DNA of 64,000 nucleotides from AC-32 sp963704005 (GTDB lineage: Bacteria; Actinomycetota; Thermoleophilia; Gaiellales; Gaiellaceae), in assembly GCA_963704005.1 (NCBI GenBank), contig CAVPGJ010000004.1, positions 186,001 to 250,000 on the forward strand, in the 5' to 3' direction. The translations under genes and the position numbers were made by a program. This document shows positions 1-8,652 of this stretch, one piece after another (the stretch's first letter is position 1; the number at the start of each line of letters is the position of its first letter). The notes below the pieces were generated by a model that made no database searches, was not told the origin of the DNA, and saw nothing but the letters and a program-made list of their open reading frames with translations.

Positions 1-761
1 TCGGCTACCTGGCGTTCCTGTTGGGCCTGCCGGTTGCCTTCGTCTTCTACAAGGCCTTCGAGCAGGGCTTCGGGCACGCCTGGCACGCGGTCACGACGCC
101 CGAGGCGCTGCACGCGCTGAAGCTGACGCTGGTCGTCGCCGCGATCGCCGTCCCGGCCAACACGGTCGTCGGCATCATCCTCGCGTTGACGCTCGTGCGC
201 AGCCGTCTGCCGGGCCGCGGCGTCCTGAATGCGGTGGTCGACCTGCCGCTGGCGCTCTCGCCGGTCGTGGTCGGGCTCTCGCTCGTCCTCCTCTACGGCC
301 GCGGCGGCTGGCTCGGCGGCCTGGCTGGGCACGGGGTCAAGATCCTGTTCGCGGTCCCCGGGATGGTGCTGGCGACGATGTTCGTCTCGTTGCCGTTCGT
401 CGTGCGCGAGGTCGTGCCGGTGCTGCGCGAGGTCGGCACCGAGCAGGAGCAGGCCGCGGAGACGCTCGGCGCCGGGCCGTTCCAGACCTTCCGCCGGATC
501 ACCTTCCCCGCGATCCGCTGGGCGGTCGCCTACGGCGTCGTGCTCACGACCGCACGCGCGATCGGCGAGTTCGGGGCAGTGAGCGCGGTCTCCGGCAACA
601 TCGAGGGCCGCACGCAGACGCTGCCGCTGTACGTGAAGGCGCAGTTCGACGGCTTCGACACAACCGGCGCGTACGCAGCCTCTGTCGTGCTCGCGCTGAT
701 CGCGATCGCGGTCGTCGTCGGCCTCCGCGCCCTGCACCCGAGAGAGGAGTCTTCGGCATGA
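1..761 (+). CDS. cysW: Sulfate ABC transporter permease, CysW type (5' end missing)
   Basis: Membrane permease that, with a second permease, CysA and a periplasmic binding protein, imports sulfate or thiosulfate. The reading frame is already open at base 3 (reads GYLAFLLGLPVAFVFYKAF), so the start lies upstream of the window; TTG at 21 is only an internal codon. Five to six hydrophobic segments are visible, and the EAA-type cytoplasmic loop EQAAETLGAGPFQTFRRITFPAIR contacts the ATPase. GEFGAVSAVSGNI near the C-terminus is typical of CysW rather than of molybdate ModB. The gene is followed, after an inserted hairpin repeat of about 75 bp, by cysA, so the operon order is cysW-cysA. Family assignment is firm; CysW versus CysT rests on motif memory. 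Confidence 0.85.
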   Translation, partial: GYLAFLLGLPVAFVFYKAFEQGFGHAWHAVTTPEALHALKLTLVVAAIAVPANTVVGIILALTLVRSRLPGRGVLNAVVDLPLALSPVVVGLSLVLLYGRGGWLGGLAGHGVKILFAVPGMVLATMFVSLPFVVREVVPVLREVGTEQEQAAETLGAGPFQTFRRITFPAIRWAVAYGVVLTTARAIGEFGAVSAVSGNIEGRTQTLPLYVKAQFDGFDTTGAYAASVVLALIAIAVVVGLRALHPREESSA

Positions 762-835
762 GACGTCGCTTGCGATGTCGATCTCAGGACGAGCGGGCTC
801 TGCCCGTTCGTCCGTCTGAAATGACCGGTCGATAC
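762..835 (+). repeat. Double-hairpin dispersed element, copy A (cysW-cysA gap)
   Basis: Begins directly at the cysW stop codon and fills most of the gap to cysA. Hairpin 1 is GACGTCGC-tt-GCGATGTC; hairpin 2 pairs GGACGagCGGGC with GCCCGttCGTCC around a 3-nt loop; the tail is the near-invariant CCGTCTGAAATGACCGGTCG. Six further copies are annotated in this window (B-G). The stems change in a compensatory way between copies. Being between two genes of one operon it could act as an RNA processing or attenuation hairpin, or as a REP-like mobile palindrome. Confidence 0.85.
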
Positions 836-858
836 GCCGTTCGACAGGAAAACCGAAC

Positions 859-1851
859 GTGAGCGGGATCACCGTCATCGACGTGACGAAGCGGTTCAAC
901 GGTTTCACCGCGCTGCACGACGTCTCGGTCGCGGTCCCCGAAGGCTCGCTGACCGCGCTGCTCGGCCCGAGCGGCAGCGGCAAGTCGACGCTCCTACGCG
1001 TGATCGCCGGGCTCGAGGAGCCCGATGCCGGCCAGGTGCTGATCGGCTCGGAGGACGTCACCGAGCGGCCGGCCCGCGCGCGCGGCGTCGGAATGGTCTT
1101 CCAGCATTACGCCGCCTTCAAGCACATGACCGTCAACGACAACGTCGCCTTCGGGCTGACGATCCGTAAGCGGCCGCGTGCCGAGATCAAGCGGCGCGTG
1201 CACGAGCTGCTGGAGCTCGTCCAGCTCGAGGGGCTCGCGAAGCGCTACCCGGCGCAGCTCTCCGGTGGGCAGCGCCAGCGGATGGCCCTTGCCCGGGCGC
1301 TGGCGGTCGAGCCGAGCGTGCTGCTGCTGGACGAGCCGTTCGGGGCCCTCGACGCGCGCGTGCGCAAGGAGCTCCGCGCCTGGCTGCGCCGCCTGCACGA
1401 CGAGGTGCACGTGACGACGATCATCGTCACGCACGACCAGGAGGAGGCGATGGAGGTCGCCGGCCAGATCGTCGTCCTGAGCGACGGGAGGATCGAGCAG
1501 GTCGGCTCGCCGCGCGAGCTCTACGACGCGCCCGCCAACGAGTTCGTGATGAGCTTCGTCGGTCCGGTGAACCGGCTCGGCGAGACGTTCGTCCGGCCGC
1601 ATGACGTCGTGGTGCAGCTCGAGCCGGACGCCGGCTCGGCCGAGGCGATGGTCGAGCGGGTGGTCCACCTCGGCTTCGAGGCGCGCGTCGAGCTCGTGCG
1701 CGACGACGGCCAGCACCTGCTCGCGCAATTGACGCAGGAGGAGGCCGAGCAGCTCGAGCTCGAGCGCGGCCAGATCGTCTACGTGCGCTCGAGCCGGGCG
1801 ACCGTCTTCAGTGGGGCAGCCAGGCGTCCGGATCCGACGCAATCCGGCTGA
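859..1851 (+). CDS. cysA: Sulfate/thiosulfate import ATP-binding protein CysA
   Basis: ATPase subunit of the sulfate importer, energising the CysW-type permease just upstream. Walker A GPSGSGKST is at residues 36-44, the signature LSGGQ at 134-138 and Walker B VLLLDEP at 154-160, followed by the switch histidine in IIVTHD. The region after about residue 240 is a short regulatory domain (YVRSSRATVFSG), as in CysA and ModC proteins; 330 residues is slightly shorter than the usual 340-360. GTG at 859 was chosen because an AGGAAAA ribosome site sits 7-8 nt upstream. The last 44 bp overlap the end of the convergent Rrf2 gene, so the two mRNAs share an antisense 3' end. Confidence 0.92.
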   Translation: MSGITVIDVTKRFNGFTALHDVSVAVPEGSLTALLGPSGSGKSTLLRVIAGLEEPDAGQVLIGSEDVTERPARARGVGMVFQHYAAFKHMTVNDNVAFGLTIRKRPRAEIKRRVHELLELVQLEGLAKRYPAQLSGGQRQRMALARALAVEPSVLLLDEPFGALDARVRKELRAWLRRLHDEVHVTTIIVTHDQEEAMEVAGQIVVLSDGRIEQVGSPRELYDAPANEFVMSFVGPVNRLGETFVRPHDVVVQLEPDAGSAEAMVERVVHLGFEARVELVRDDGQHLLAQLTQEEAEQLELERGQIVYVRSSRATVFSGAARRPDPTQSG

Positions 1852-2266
1852 CCTCGTCAGGCAGGCGTCCTCCGGCGACGTCGGCAAGGGTCACCCTCTC
1901 CAGCACCGCGCGCAGGTTGCCGCGCACCGCGATCCAGACCTCCCGCAGCGGCTCGGCCGCGCCTGTGTACTCGACCTGCTCCGGCCGCTCGCCGCGCACG
2001 TTGGCGATCGGGCCCTCGACCGCTCGGATCACATCGGCGAGTGAGATCTCCTCCGCCGGCTGAGCGAGCCAGTAGCCGCCCTCGGCGCCGCGCTGGCTCT
2101 GGACGAGGCCTGCGTGCTTCAGCTCGAGCAGGATGTTCTCGAGGAACTTCAGCGGGATCTGCTGCGACTGCGCGATCCGCTCGCCCTTCACCGGGCCGGC
2201 ACCGGAGGCGGCCGCCAGCTCCGCGCCTGCGCGGACCGCGTAGTCGACCTTGGCCGAGACTCGCAT
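1808..2266 (-). CDS. Rrf2-family transcriptional regulator (CymR-like)
   Basis: Winged-helix repressor of 152 residues starting MRVSAKVDYAVRA. The helix-turn-helix (ERIAQSQQIPLKFLENILLELKHAGLVQSQRG) and the following wing (GGYWLAQPAEEISLADVIRAVEG) are classic Rrf2. No three-cysteine Fe-S cluster motif is seen, which argues against IscR/NsrR and fits the CymR/CysR type that senses sulfur status. It is convergent with and overlaps cysA, so control of sulfate uptake is a reasonable inference but not shown. ATG at 2266 is preceded 8 nt upstream by TAGGGT, consistent with a leaderless mRNA; longer reading frames upstream run into the diguanylate cyclase gene and are not credible. Confidence 0.88.
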   Translation of the reverse strand: MRVSAKVDYAVRAGAELAAASGAGPVKGERIAQSQQIPLKFLENILLELKHAGLVQSQRGAEGGYWLAQPAEEISLADVIRAVEGPIANVRGERPEQVEYTGAAEPLREVWIAVRGNLRAVLERVTLADVAGGRLPDEVSRIASDPDAWLPH

Positions 2267-2274
2267 GCAGGCAA

Positions 2275-2280
2275 ACCCTA
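2275..2280 (-). promoter_or_regulatory. -10 box TAGGGT, leaderless start of the Rrf2 gene
   Basis: TAGGGT on the minus strand lies 8 nt before the ATG at 2266, with no purine-rich ribosome site between. This spacing recurs before many genes of this window. Confidence 0.5.
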
Positions 2281-2289
2281 GCCGGGAGG

Positions 2290-3727
2290 CTAAGACTTGC
2301 CCGTTGCCGGCGCCTTCCGGGCCGCGGTCTTGGCCGCCGGCTTCTTGCGCCTTCGGTTCGCGGGCTTTCGTGCCGGCCCCCCGTCCTCGCCCTCCGGCAA
2401 GGGAGAGACGCGGTTCTTGCCCGCGCGCTTCGCTTCGTACAGCGCCTCGTCGGCCGACGCGATCAGATCCTCGCCCTGGAGTAGGTCGCCCTTGACCGCG
2501 ACGCCGAAGCTCGCGGTTACGGTCATCCGCTTGCCGTCCGGCAGCTCGACCTCGCTCGTCTCGAGCGCCGTACGCAGCCTCTCGGCGAGCTGTACCGCGC
2601 CCTCGAGGTCGGCCTCGGGCACGATGACCGCGAACTCCTCGCCGCCGTAGCGGGCGGCCAGGTCGACCTGCCTGATGTTCGTCGCCAGGATCTCGGCGAT
2701 CCGCCGCAGCACCTTGTCTCCCACCGGGTGGCCGTAGCTGTCGTTGACGGACTTGAAGTCGTCGAGGTCGGCCAGGATCAGCGCGAGCGAGTCGCCGACC
2801 CGCTCGGCCCGGCGCCACTCCAGCGCCAGCTCTTCGTCGAACTGCCAGCGGTTCGCGAGGCCGGTGAGCGAGTCGGTCGCCGCCTGCGAGACGACGCGAC
2901 GGAAGTCGCCGAGGCTGCGCAGGATCGGCCCGCCGAAGAGCAGGCCGGCCAGGAGCAGCAGCGCGAACGAGCCGATCGCGGCGTAGAGCACGCGCTGCTC
3001 GTACGGGTGAACGGCGCGGTCGATCGCGCGCTCAGGCCTGATCGCGAGCAGGTTCGTCCTCGGCGCGTTCGGGATCGGAGCGAGGCCGCCGCGAAAGCGT
3101 TCGCCGCCGAGGCGGATCGTCGCGGCCCGCTACGTCCACCCGCCGGCCGGACCCGACCGCGACCCCGCGGCGGACGATCAGCAACCGGTCGCCGTGGGCG
3201 TGGGCGACGGTGTGGAGCAGCTTCCGCTCGAGCCGCGTGCCGAGCGGGACGGTGGCGACGACGCGGCCGACCGTCGTGCCGTTCAGGGCGAGAGAGACGG
3301 ATCTGGTCAGCGAGGCGCTTGGAATGGCCCCTGTCACGGGCTCGCCGTGCAGGTAGAAGAGGACGCCCGGATTCTTGCGGGCCAGCGCGACGATCGTCGC
3401 GCGGTCGTTCGTGAGGAAGGCGCGCTGCAAGACGGCCGAGCGCGACATGTCGTCGGCCCGGGTCGAGGCGTCGTCCGCCAGCCCCTGGACCACGTCGGCC
3501 GCCTGCTGAAGCTGCGAGCGGAGCGCGGCATCCGCGTGGGCGCGCTCGTTTCGCACCGCGCTCACGTCGAGGATGCGGACAGTCGCGACCACCGGAATGC
3601 CGGCCACGACGAGCAGGCCCGCGAGCAGCTGGAGGCCGGCCCTCCGCGAGATCGAGGACCGGGCGCGTCTCGGCGACGGGGTCGACCGCTCTTGCGCAGG
3701 GGTCGCTGCTGAAGCCGCAGAGCTCAT
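2290..3727 (-). CDS. Membrane-anchored diguanylate cyclase (GGDEF), one frameshift
   Basis: Makes cyclic di-GMP from two GTP. The N-terminal half has a membrane helix (LQLLAGLLVVAGIPVVATV), an extracytoplasmic sensor region of about 140 residues with the appearance of a Cache-type fold, and a second helix (YAAIGSFALLLLAGLLFGG). The cytoplasmic GGDEF domain has the active motif RYGGEEF and, five residues upstream, RQVD, which matches the RxxD product-inhibition site. The tail is a lysine/alanine-rich basic stretch. The frame breaks near 3113-3125: before it the protein reads GSGRRVDVAG, after it ATIRLGGERFRGG in the +1 frame; one missing base restores a single protein of about 478 residues. 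Probably a sequencing indel, possibly a real mutation. Confidence 0.82.
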
Positions 3728-3786
3728 GAATCGGTTATCGGCCGCCCGTGGGGCTCGCTTGACCCCCGGTGGACGCTTCTCGCGTT

Positions 3787-5876
3787 CTAGGAACCGGCGG
3801 AGTAGTGGGCTGCGACGCGCGTCGCGCTCAGGGCCGTCGAGTAGAGCGCGACCTCGTCGATGTCGTCGTGCGCAAACTGGCCCGACTCGCCCTTGCCGAT
3901 CTCGAACAGCTGCTGGCCGGCGTTGGCCGGGAAGGTGATCGACGCCGTGGTGACCAGCGAGCCGTTGACGTACCAGCGGACTCTGGAGCCGTCGTAGGTG
4001 ACGACGAAGTAGCGGAAGGTCGAGGTGAGGGCTCCGTTGCCGGTGGCGACCTGCTTGCCGTTTCGCACGAGCGTCAGCGCGCCGCTCGAGTTGGCCTGGA
4101 TGCAGTAGCCGTTCGCGGTCCCGGAGTTTCCCTTGTCGAGGATCCCCGGCGCGGTGTGCACGAACGAGATCTGCCGGGCCCAGAACTCGATGCTCCAGGA
4201 GCCGTTCAGCCGCAGGGCTGGGTTGTCGAAGGCCGCGACCTCGGCCTGGACGCCGTTGAAGCGGGCGGCCCTGTTCCCGTCGTGGGCAAGGGCGCCGGTG
4301 ACCCCCTGCGTGACGCTGTGCAGGTAGCCGCCGGTGTGGCCGTTGCCACTCGAGTCGGTGGCGAAGAAGCCGCTCGTCTCGCCGAGCCGCCAGTAGGCGA
4401 TAGGGCTGTCCGACAGGACCCCGCTCGAATAGCTCGCCGGGGGCGGAGGCGGGGGAGGCGGTGGAGGCGGTGGAGGCGGTGGAGGCGGAGCGCAGTCGAC
4501 GGTCACCGAGTCGGAGGCCTGCGCCGAGCCGGCGTTGTCGCTTGCGAACGAGGCGGTGCTGTCGAAGCTTCCACAGGAGTTGGTCGTGGTCTCGCTGATC
4601 ACGTGCACCTGCGTGTGGGAGTCGCCCGCGAGGCTCGTGGGGCTGTAGACGATGCTCTGGTCGGGTGGCGAGCCGCTCAGCGACCAGCCGGAATCGGTTG
4701 CCGCGCCGTCGATCGTCCAGGTGACGTCGGTGCCCGCGGGAAGCGTGTCGGTGACGACCAGCCCCGTGGCTGCGCCGGCGCCGGTGTTGTCGAGCGCAAC
4801 CGTGAAGCCCAGCTCGGAACCCGCGTCGACGACGTGTGCGTCGGCGGTGTTCGCGATCGCCAGCTCCGGTCCAGGCGGAGGCGGAGGCGGAGGTGGCGGA
4901 GGCGGGGGTGGCGGCGGTGGCGGAGGCGGCGGCGGGCAGGTGACGTGAACCGAGTCCGAGGCCTGTCCCCAGCCGCCGTTAAGGCTCGAGAAGGCGGCGC
5001 TGTTGACGTAGTTACCGCAGCTCTCGGCGGTCGTCGTGCTGATCACGTGCACCCGGGTGGTCGAGTGAGCGCTCAGCGTCATCGGCTCGTAGACGAGCTG
5101 CTGGTCCGGCGGCGAGCCGGTGACGAGCCAGCCGCTGTCGCTGACGCCGATGTCGACGGCCCACTCGACGGCCGCTCCTTGCGGGAGCTCGTCGCTGATC
5201 GCGAGCCCGCCGGCGGGCCCGTTGCCGTCGTTGGCCACGGAGACCGTGAACCCGATCGTCGAGCCCGGGTCGACGACCGCTGCGTCGGCTGTCTGGCTGA
5301 TTCCCAGATGAGGCGGAGGCGGAGGCGGTGGCGGTGGCGGAGGTGGCGGCGGAGCCGGGGGAGGCGGAGGCGGTGGCGGAGGCGCGGGCGGAGGCGGGGG
5401 TGGAGGCGGGGGAGCGGGTGGAGGCGGGGAAGCGGGTGGCGGAGGAGTCGTGCTCGGCTCAGGCGTGGGCCTGGGCGCCGGTGGACTCTGAGGCTCGGGT
5501 CCACGGGCGGGCTTCCGGCCGCATCCGACGACGAGGACCCGGACGAGCCGGCAGCCGACGGGCTCTGCGGCAGTCCGATACCGACGGCGCGCAGCACGGA
5601 AGGCGAGAAGCTGGCAACGGACACCGTCTCGGAGGAGGCGCCAGGGTGGCCGCCGTGCTTCCCGGCCTGGCCGGCTGCCTGCAGGAACGCGTCGCGAGAC
5701 CGCCGGTCGCTGGCCGACGCGGTCGTGGCGTCGGACAGAATCGGGAGCCCGATCGTCACCCAGAGAACCGCGACGAGCGGGAGCGCCAGCAAGAACGGAA
5801 GCGCACGCGACCGCGGACGCGTGAGCGCACGCGCCGAGGGAAGACGCCTTGGTCGTTGGACGTACGAGCGCCGCAT
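3787..5876 (-). CDS. Surface protein: membrane anchor, proline linkers, two DUF11 repeats, LamG domain
   Basis: About 695 residues. It begins with an N-terminal signal/anchor helix (ALPFLLALPLVAVLWVTIGLP) and a Ser/Gly-rich stalk. Then comes a mixed Ala/Pro linker, a first DUF11-like repeat (DPGSTIGFTVSVANDGNGPA), a run of about 21 prolines, a second DUF11-like repeat (DAGSELGFTVALDNTGAGAA), a run of about 17 prolines, and a C-terminal LamG/concanavalin-like jelly roll (IAYWRLGET, WSIEFWARQ, DEVALYSTALS). This is a cell-surface or secreted carbohydrate- or matrix-binding protein by domain content; the ligand is unknown. The start ATG at 5876 gives the signal helix. Between about 5480 and 5525 the frame shifts by one base, joining the stalk to the first proline linker; this lies beside GC-only repeats where indels are likely. 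Confidence 0.78.
4439..4490 (-). repeat. Polyproline-coding triplet repeat (third linker)
   Basis: Tandem GGN-GGC-type triplets on the plus strand encode an uninterrupted run of about 17 prolines on the minus strand, between the second DUF11 repeat and the LamG domain. Prone to slippage, so length may vary between strains. Confidence 0.85.
4871..4936 (-). repeat. Polyproline-coding triplet repeat (second linker)
   Basis: Encodes about 21 consecutive prolines between the two DUF11-like repeats. Codons alternate CCT, CCG, CCA and CCC rather than being one repeated codon, so the run is kept at protein level and not only by slippage. Confidence 0.85.
5311..5450 (-). repeat. Proline/alanine-coding repeat (first linker)
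   Basis: Proline-rich linker with regularly spaced alanine or serine (PPPPASPPPPAPPPP pattern) preceding the first DUF11 repeat. The adjoining frameshift near 5500 lies just upstream of this tract. Confidence 0.8.
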
Positions 5877-5987
5877 CTACTGCCTTCCGCAGGACTCCTA
5901 ACCGCTGTCTCACCGTAGGCGGGGCGACCGCTCCCGAATTCCCCCGGACGGGTGACCCTTCAGGCGCATACCGACGCCGTTCGGCGG

Positions 5988-5993
5988 TACGCT
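5988..5993 (+). promoter_or_regulatory. -10 box TACGCT before the carboxylase beta gene
   Basis: TACGCT ends 6 nt before GTG at 6000 and no ribosome site is present, consistent with a leaderless mRNA. It is one reason for choosing 6000 over the in-frame ATG at 5952. Confidence 0.4.
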
Positions 5994-5999
5994 CGCGCC

Positions 6000-7565
6000 G
6001 TGTCCACCGAGACCGAGTCGACCCAGGCGAAGCTCCGCCGCCTCGAGGAGCTGCGCGAAGCGGCACGCCACGCGGGCAGCGAGAAAGCCGTCGAGCGCCA
6101 GCGGGCCCAGGGGAGGCTGCTCGCCCGGGAACGGGTCGAGAAGCTGCTCGACCCCGGCTCGTTCGTCGAGCTCGACCGTTACGTGCGCCACCGCGAGGCC
6201 GAGTTCGGGATGCGCGAGAAGCGGCCCTACGGCGACGCCGTGGTGACCGGTTACGGGACGATCTTCGGCCGCCGCGTGTTCGTCTTCTCGCAGGACTTCA
6301 CGGTGTTCGGCGGCAGCCTGTCGGAGGTGTTCGCCGAGAAGGTCTGCAAGGTGATGGACATGGCCGCCAAGTACGGCTGCCCGGTGATCGGCATCAACGA
6401 CTCCGGCGGCGCGCGCATCCAGGAGGGCGTCGTCTCGCTCGCCGGGTACGCGGAGATCTTCTGGCGGAACGTCCAGTCGTCGGGCGTGATCCCACAGCTC
6501 AGCCTCGTCATGGGTCCCTGCGCGGGCGGGGCGGTCTACTCGCCGGCGATCACCGACTTCGTCTTGATGGTCGAGGGCAGCTCGTACATGTTCATCACCG
6601 GTCCAGACGTGGTGAAGACCGTGACCGGCGAGGAGGTCAGCTTCGAGGAGCTCGGCGGCGCAGCGACGCACGCGGCGAAATCGGGGGTCGCGCACTTCAT
6701 CTCGCCGAGCGAGGAGGCCTGCCTCGAGGACGCCCGCTACCTGCTCTCGTTCCTGCCGCAGAACAACCTCGACCCGCCGCCGTATTCCGAGCCAGTCGAT
6801 CCGTCCTCCCGCGAGGAGGCCGAGCTCGACACGGTGATCCCCGACGACCCGGCCCACCCCTACGACATGAAGGAGATCGTGCGGCGGGTGGTGGACGAGG
6901 GCGAGTTCCTCGAGGTGCACGAGCGCTGGGCCGAGAACCTGGTCTGCGGCTTCGCCCGGCTCAACGGCCATCCGGTCGGCGTCGTCGGCAACCAGCCGCG
7001 GGCCCTCGCCGGTGTGCTGGACATCAACTCCTCGGTGAAGGGCGCGCGCTTCGTCCGCACCTGCGACGCGTTCAACATCCCACTCGTCACGTTCGTCGAC
7101 GTGCCCGGCTTCCTGCCGGGGACCGCGCAGGAGTGGGGCGGGATCATCCGCCACGGCGCGAAGCTGCTCTACGCCTACGCGGAGGCGACGGTGCCCAAGC
7201 TCGCGGTGATCACGCGCAAGGCCTACGGCGGCGCGTACGACGTCATGAGCTCGAAGCACATCCGGTCCGACTTCAATGTCGCCTGGCCGACCGCGGAGGT
7301 CGCCGTGATGGGGCCGGAAGGTGCCGTCAACATCGTCTTCCGCCATGAACTCGAGGGGGAGGGCGACCCGGAGGCGCGGCGCGCCGAGCTGATCGAGGAC
7401 TACCGCGAGCGCTTCGCCAACCCGTACGTCGCGGCCGAGCGCGGCTACGTGGACGACGTGATCGAGCCGCGGCGGACCCGGCCAGTGCTCGTGGATGCGC
7501 TCGAGACCGCGCTGACCAAACGCGAGCGCCGGCCGCCGCGCAAGCACGGGAACATCCCGCTCTAG
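6000..7565 (+). CDS. pccB: Acyl-CoA carboxylase carboxyltransferase (beta) subunit, PccB/AccD5 type
   Basis: Transfers the carboxyl group from carboxybiotin to propionyl-CoA or acetyl-CoA, giving methylmalonyl-CoA or malonyl-CoA. 521 residues, the family length. Both crotonase-like halves are present: the N-terminal half with SGGARIQEGV and GPCAGGAVYSPA, the C-terminal half with VDVPGFLPGTAQEWGGIIRHGAKLLYA and RKAYGGAYDVM, which form the oxyanion holes. The start VSTETESTQAKL at GTG 6000 follows a -10 box; the upstream extension to 5952 has no family counterpart. The alpha subunit (12699) and a probable epsilon subunit (11927) are nearby but in separate units. Propionyl-CoA as substrate is likely from overall resemblance, not proven. 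Confidence 0.93.
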   Translation: MSTETESTQAKLRRLEELREAARHAGSEKAVERQRAQGRLLARERVEKLLDPGSFVELDRYVRHREAEFGMREKRPYGDAVVTGYGTIFGRRVFVFSQDFTVFGGSLSEVFAEKVCKVMDMAAKYGCPVIGINDSGGARIQEGVVSLAGYAEIFWRNVQSSGVIPQLSLVMGPCAGGAVYSPAITDFVLMVEGSSYMFITGPDVVKTVTGEEVSFEELGGAATHAAKSGVAHFISPSEEACLEDARYLLSFLPQNNLDPPPYSEPVDPSSREEAELDTVIPDDPAHPYDMKEIVRRVVDEGEFLEVHERWAENLVCGFARLNGHPVGVVGNQPRALAGVLDINSSVKGARFVRTCDAFNIPLVTFVDVPGFLPGTAQEWGGIIRHGAKLLYAYAEATVPKLAVITRKAYGGAYDVMSSKHIRSDFNVAWPTAEVAVMGPEGAVNIVFRHELEGEGDPEARRAELIEDYRERFANPYVAAERGYVDDVIEPRRTRPVLVDALETALTKRERRPPRKHGNIPL

Positions 7566-7623
7566 GAGGGCTTGGCCGAACCTCGCTCGTCACAGACCAG
7601 GTTTCGTCAAGCCGTCCTACCTA
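7563..7623. terminator. Inverted-repeat convergent terminator element, copy 1
   Basis: Fills the whole gap between the carboxylase beta stop (TAG, 7563-7565) and the methyltransferase stop on the other strand (7621-7623). The arms, roughly TAGGAGGGCTTGGCCGAACC and its near-complement ending in TCCTA, pair with about 16 of 20 matches plus G-U pairs around a loop containing CACAGAC. A second copy with about 80 percent identity sits at 12083-12141 in the same context. Likely a bidirectional terminator that behaves as a dispersed repeat. Confidence 0.75.
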
Positions 7624-8427
7624 GGTGACGCCGAGCCGGACGCGGTAGCCGAAGACGAAGGGCACGGTGCGGTCGCCGAGCACCCGCCGGGCCGCCCAGT
7701 CGAGGTCTTCCAGTCTCAGCTCCCGCATGAGCTCGCGGTCGCTCATCTCGGCCACCGGCAGGCCGAGGCTGCGGGCGAGCCCGCTGACGCGCTCCGCGTC
7801 TCCGTCCTCAACCGAGTGCACCACGACCTCGCGGCAGACCCGGAAGCTGCCGCTCGAGCGCATGCGGCCGAGGTGTCCTGCCTTCGGCCAGCTATCGGCG
7901 CCGCGCCTGATCCCGCGTCGCTCACGGGCCTGCCCGCGGCGGTGCTGGTAGGCGCGGAAGGAATCGTCGAGCTCCGGGTCGACGGCAGGTGGGAGGTCGT
8001 AGTCGTAGGCCGCAAAGACGCCGCCCGGCCGGAGCAAGCGGGCCACCTCGCCAAAGGTGGGCTCGGGCTCCATCCAGTGGAGCGACTGCGAGCAGGTGAC
8101 GATGTCGGCCGCGCCGCCGGGAAGGCCGGTGTCGTGCGAGTAGCCCACGCGGTACTCGACGCCGGGCGCGTCCTCGGCCGCTGCCAGCATCGCCGGGTTG
8201 GGCTCGACGCCGATCGTTCGCCGCGCCACGGCGGACCAGGCTCGCGACGAGAGGCCGGTCCCGCAGCCGAGGTCGACGACCAACGCGGGCCGCGCGGCGC
8301 GGGAGTAGCGGCAGAGCAGCTCGAGCAGCGCGGGCGCCGGCCGGGGACGGAAGCGGTCGTACTGGCTCGCAAACCCCTCGCGGTCGTAGCCGGAGGTCTC
8401 GATCAGCGTCTTCGAGAAGCCGCCCAC
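7621..8427 (-). CDS. Class I SAM-dependent methyltransferase
   Basis: 268 residues starting VGGFSKTLIETSGYDREGF. Motif I (VVDLGCGTGLSSR), the acidic residue after strand 2 (GVEPNPAML), and CSQSLHWMEPEPTFGEVARLLRPGG are those of the Methyltransf_11/UbiE-like fold. The substrate is not identifiable. GTG 8427 is taken as start because the conserved fold begins soon after and TAGCCT lies 7 nt upstream; a longer reading frame to 8550 adds 41 arginine/glycine-rich residues that look non-coding. Confidence 0.78.
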   Translation of the reverse strand: MGGFSKTLIETSGYDREGFASQYDRFRPRPAPALLELLCRYSRAARPALVVDLGCGTGLSSRAWSAVARRTIGVEPNPAMLAAAEDAPGVEYRVGYSHDTGLPGGAADIVTCSQSLHWMEPEPTFGEVARLLRPGGVFAAYDYDLPPAVDPELDDSFRAYQHRRGQARERRGIRRGADSWPKAGHLGRMRSSGSFRVCREVVVHSVEDGDAERVSGLARSLGLPVAEMSDRELMRELRLEDLDWAARRVLGDRTVPFVFGYRVRLGVT

Positions 8428-8652
8428 GCGGCCGAGGCTACTGCAACCGCTGCCCGGCCTCGGGAGCGTGCGACTCGGTCCCCTTGTTAAGGCGCGCCCA
8501 TCCTCCTCCCCGAGGCGATCGTATCGAGGAAACACGCACGGGTGTGTCACGGGACCGTGCCGAAAGTGTCACAACCGTGCGGGCTGGCTTTGCGCCGCGC
8601 GGCGGTGTTTTCGCGGGGCGGGCTCGCCGCAGAGGCCCGCCCCGCGCACGCG

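Noticed and set aside
4439..5450. Regular GC-rich repeats that could be taken for a CRISPR array.
   Set aside because: Units are 3-6 bp, in frame inside a gene, with no spacer-repeat alternation and no cas genes.
3769..5901. A long plus-strand glycine/arginine-rich open frame of about 710 codons opposite the surface protein.
   Set aside because: It is the antisense of proline codon runs; no domain, no signal, and the minus strand has recognised DUF11 and LamG domains.
5910..7547. A 545-codon minus-strand open frame opposite the carboxylase beta gene.
   Set aside because: Composition (Asp, His, Arg, Leu, Val) is typical of antisense frames in high-GC genes; no motif.
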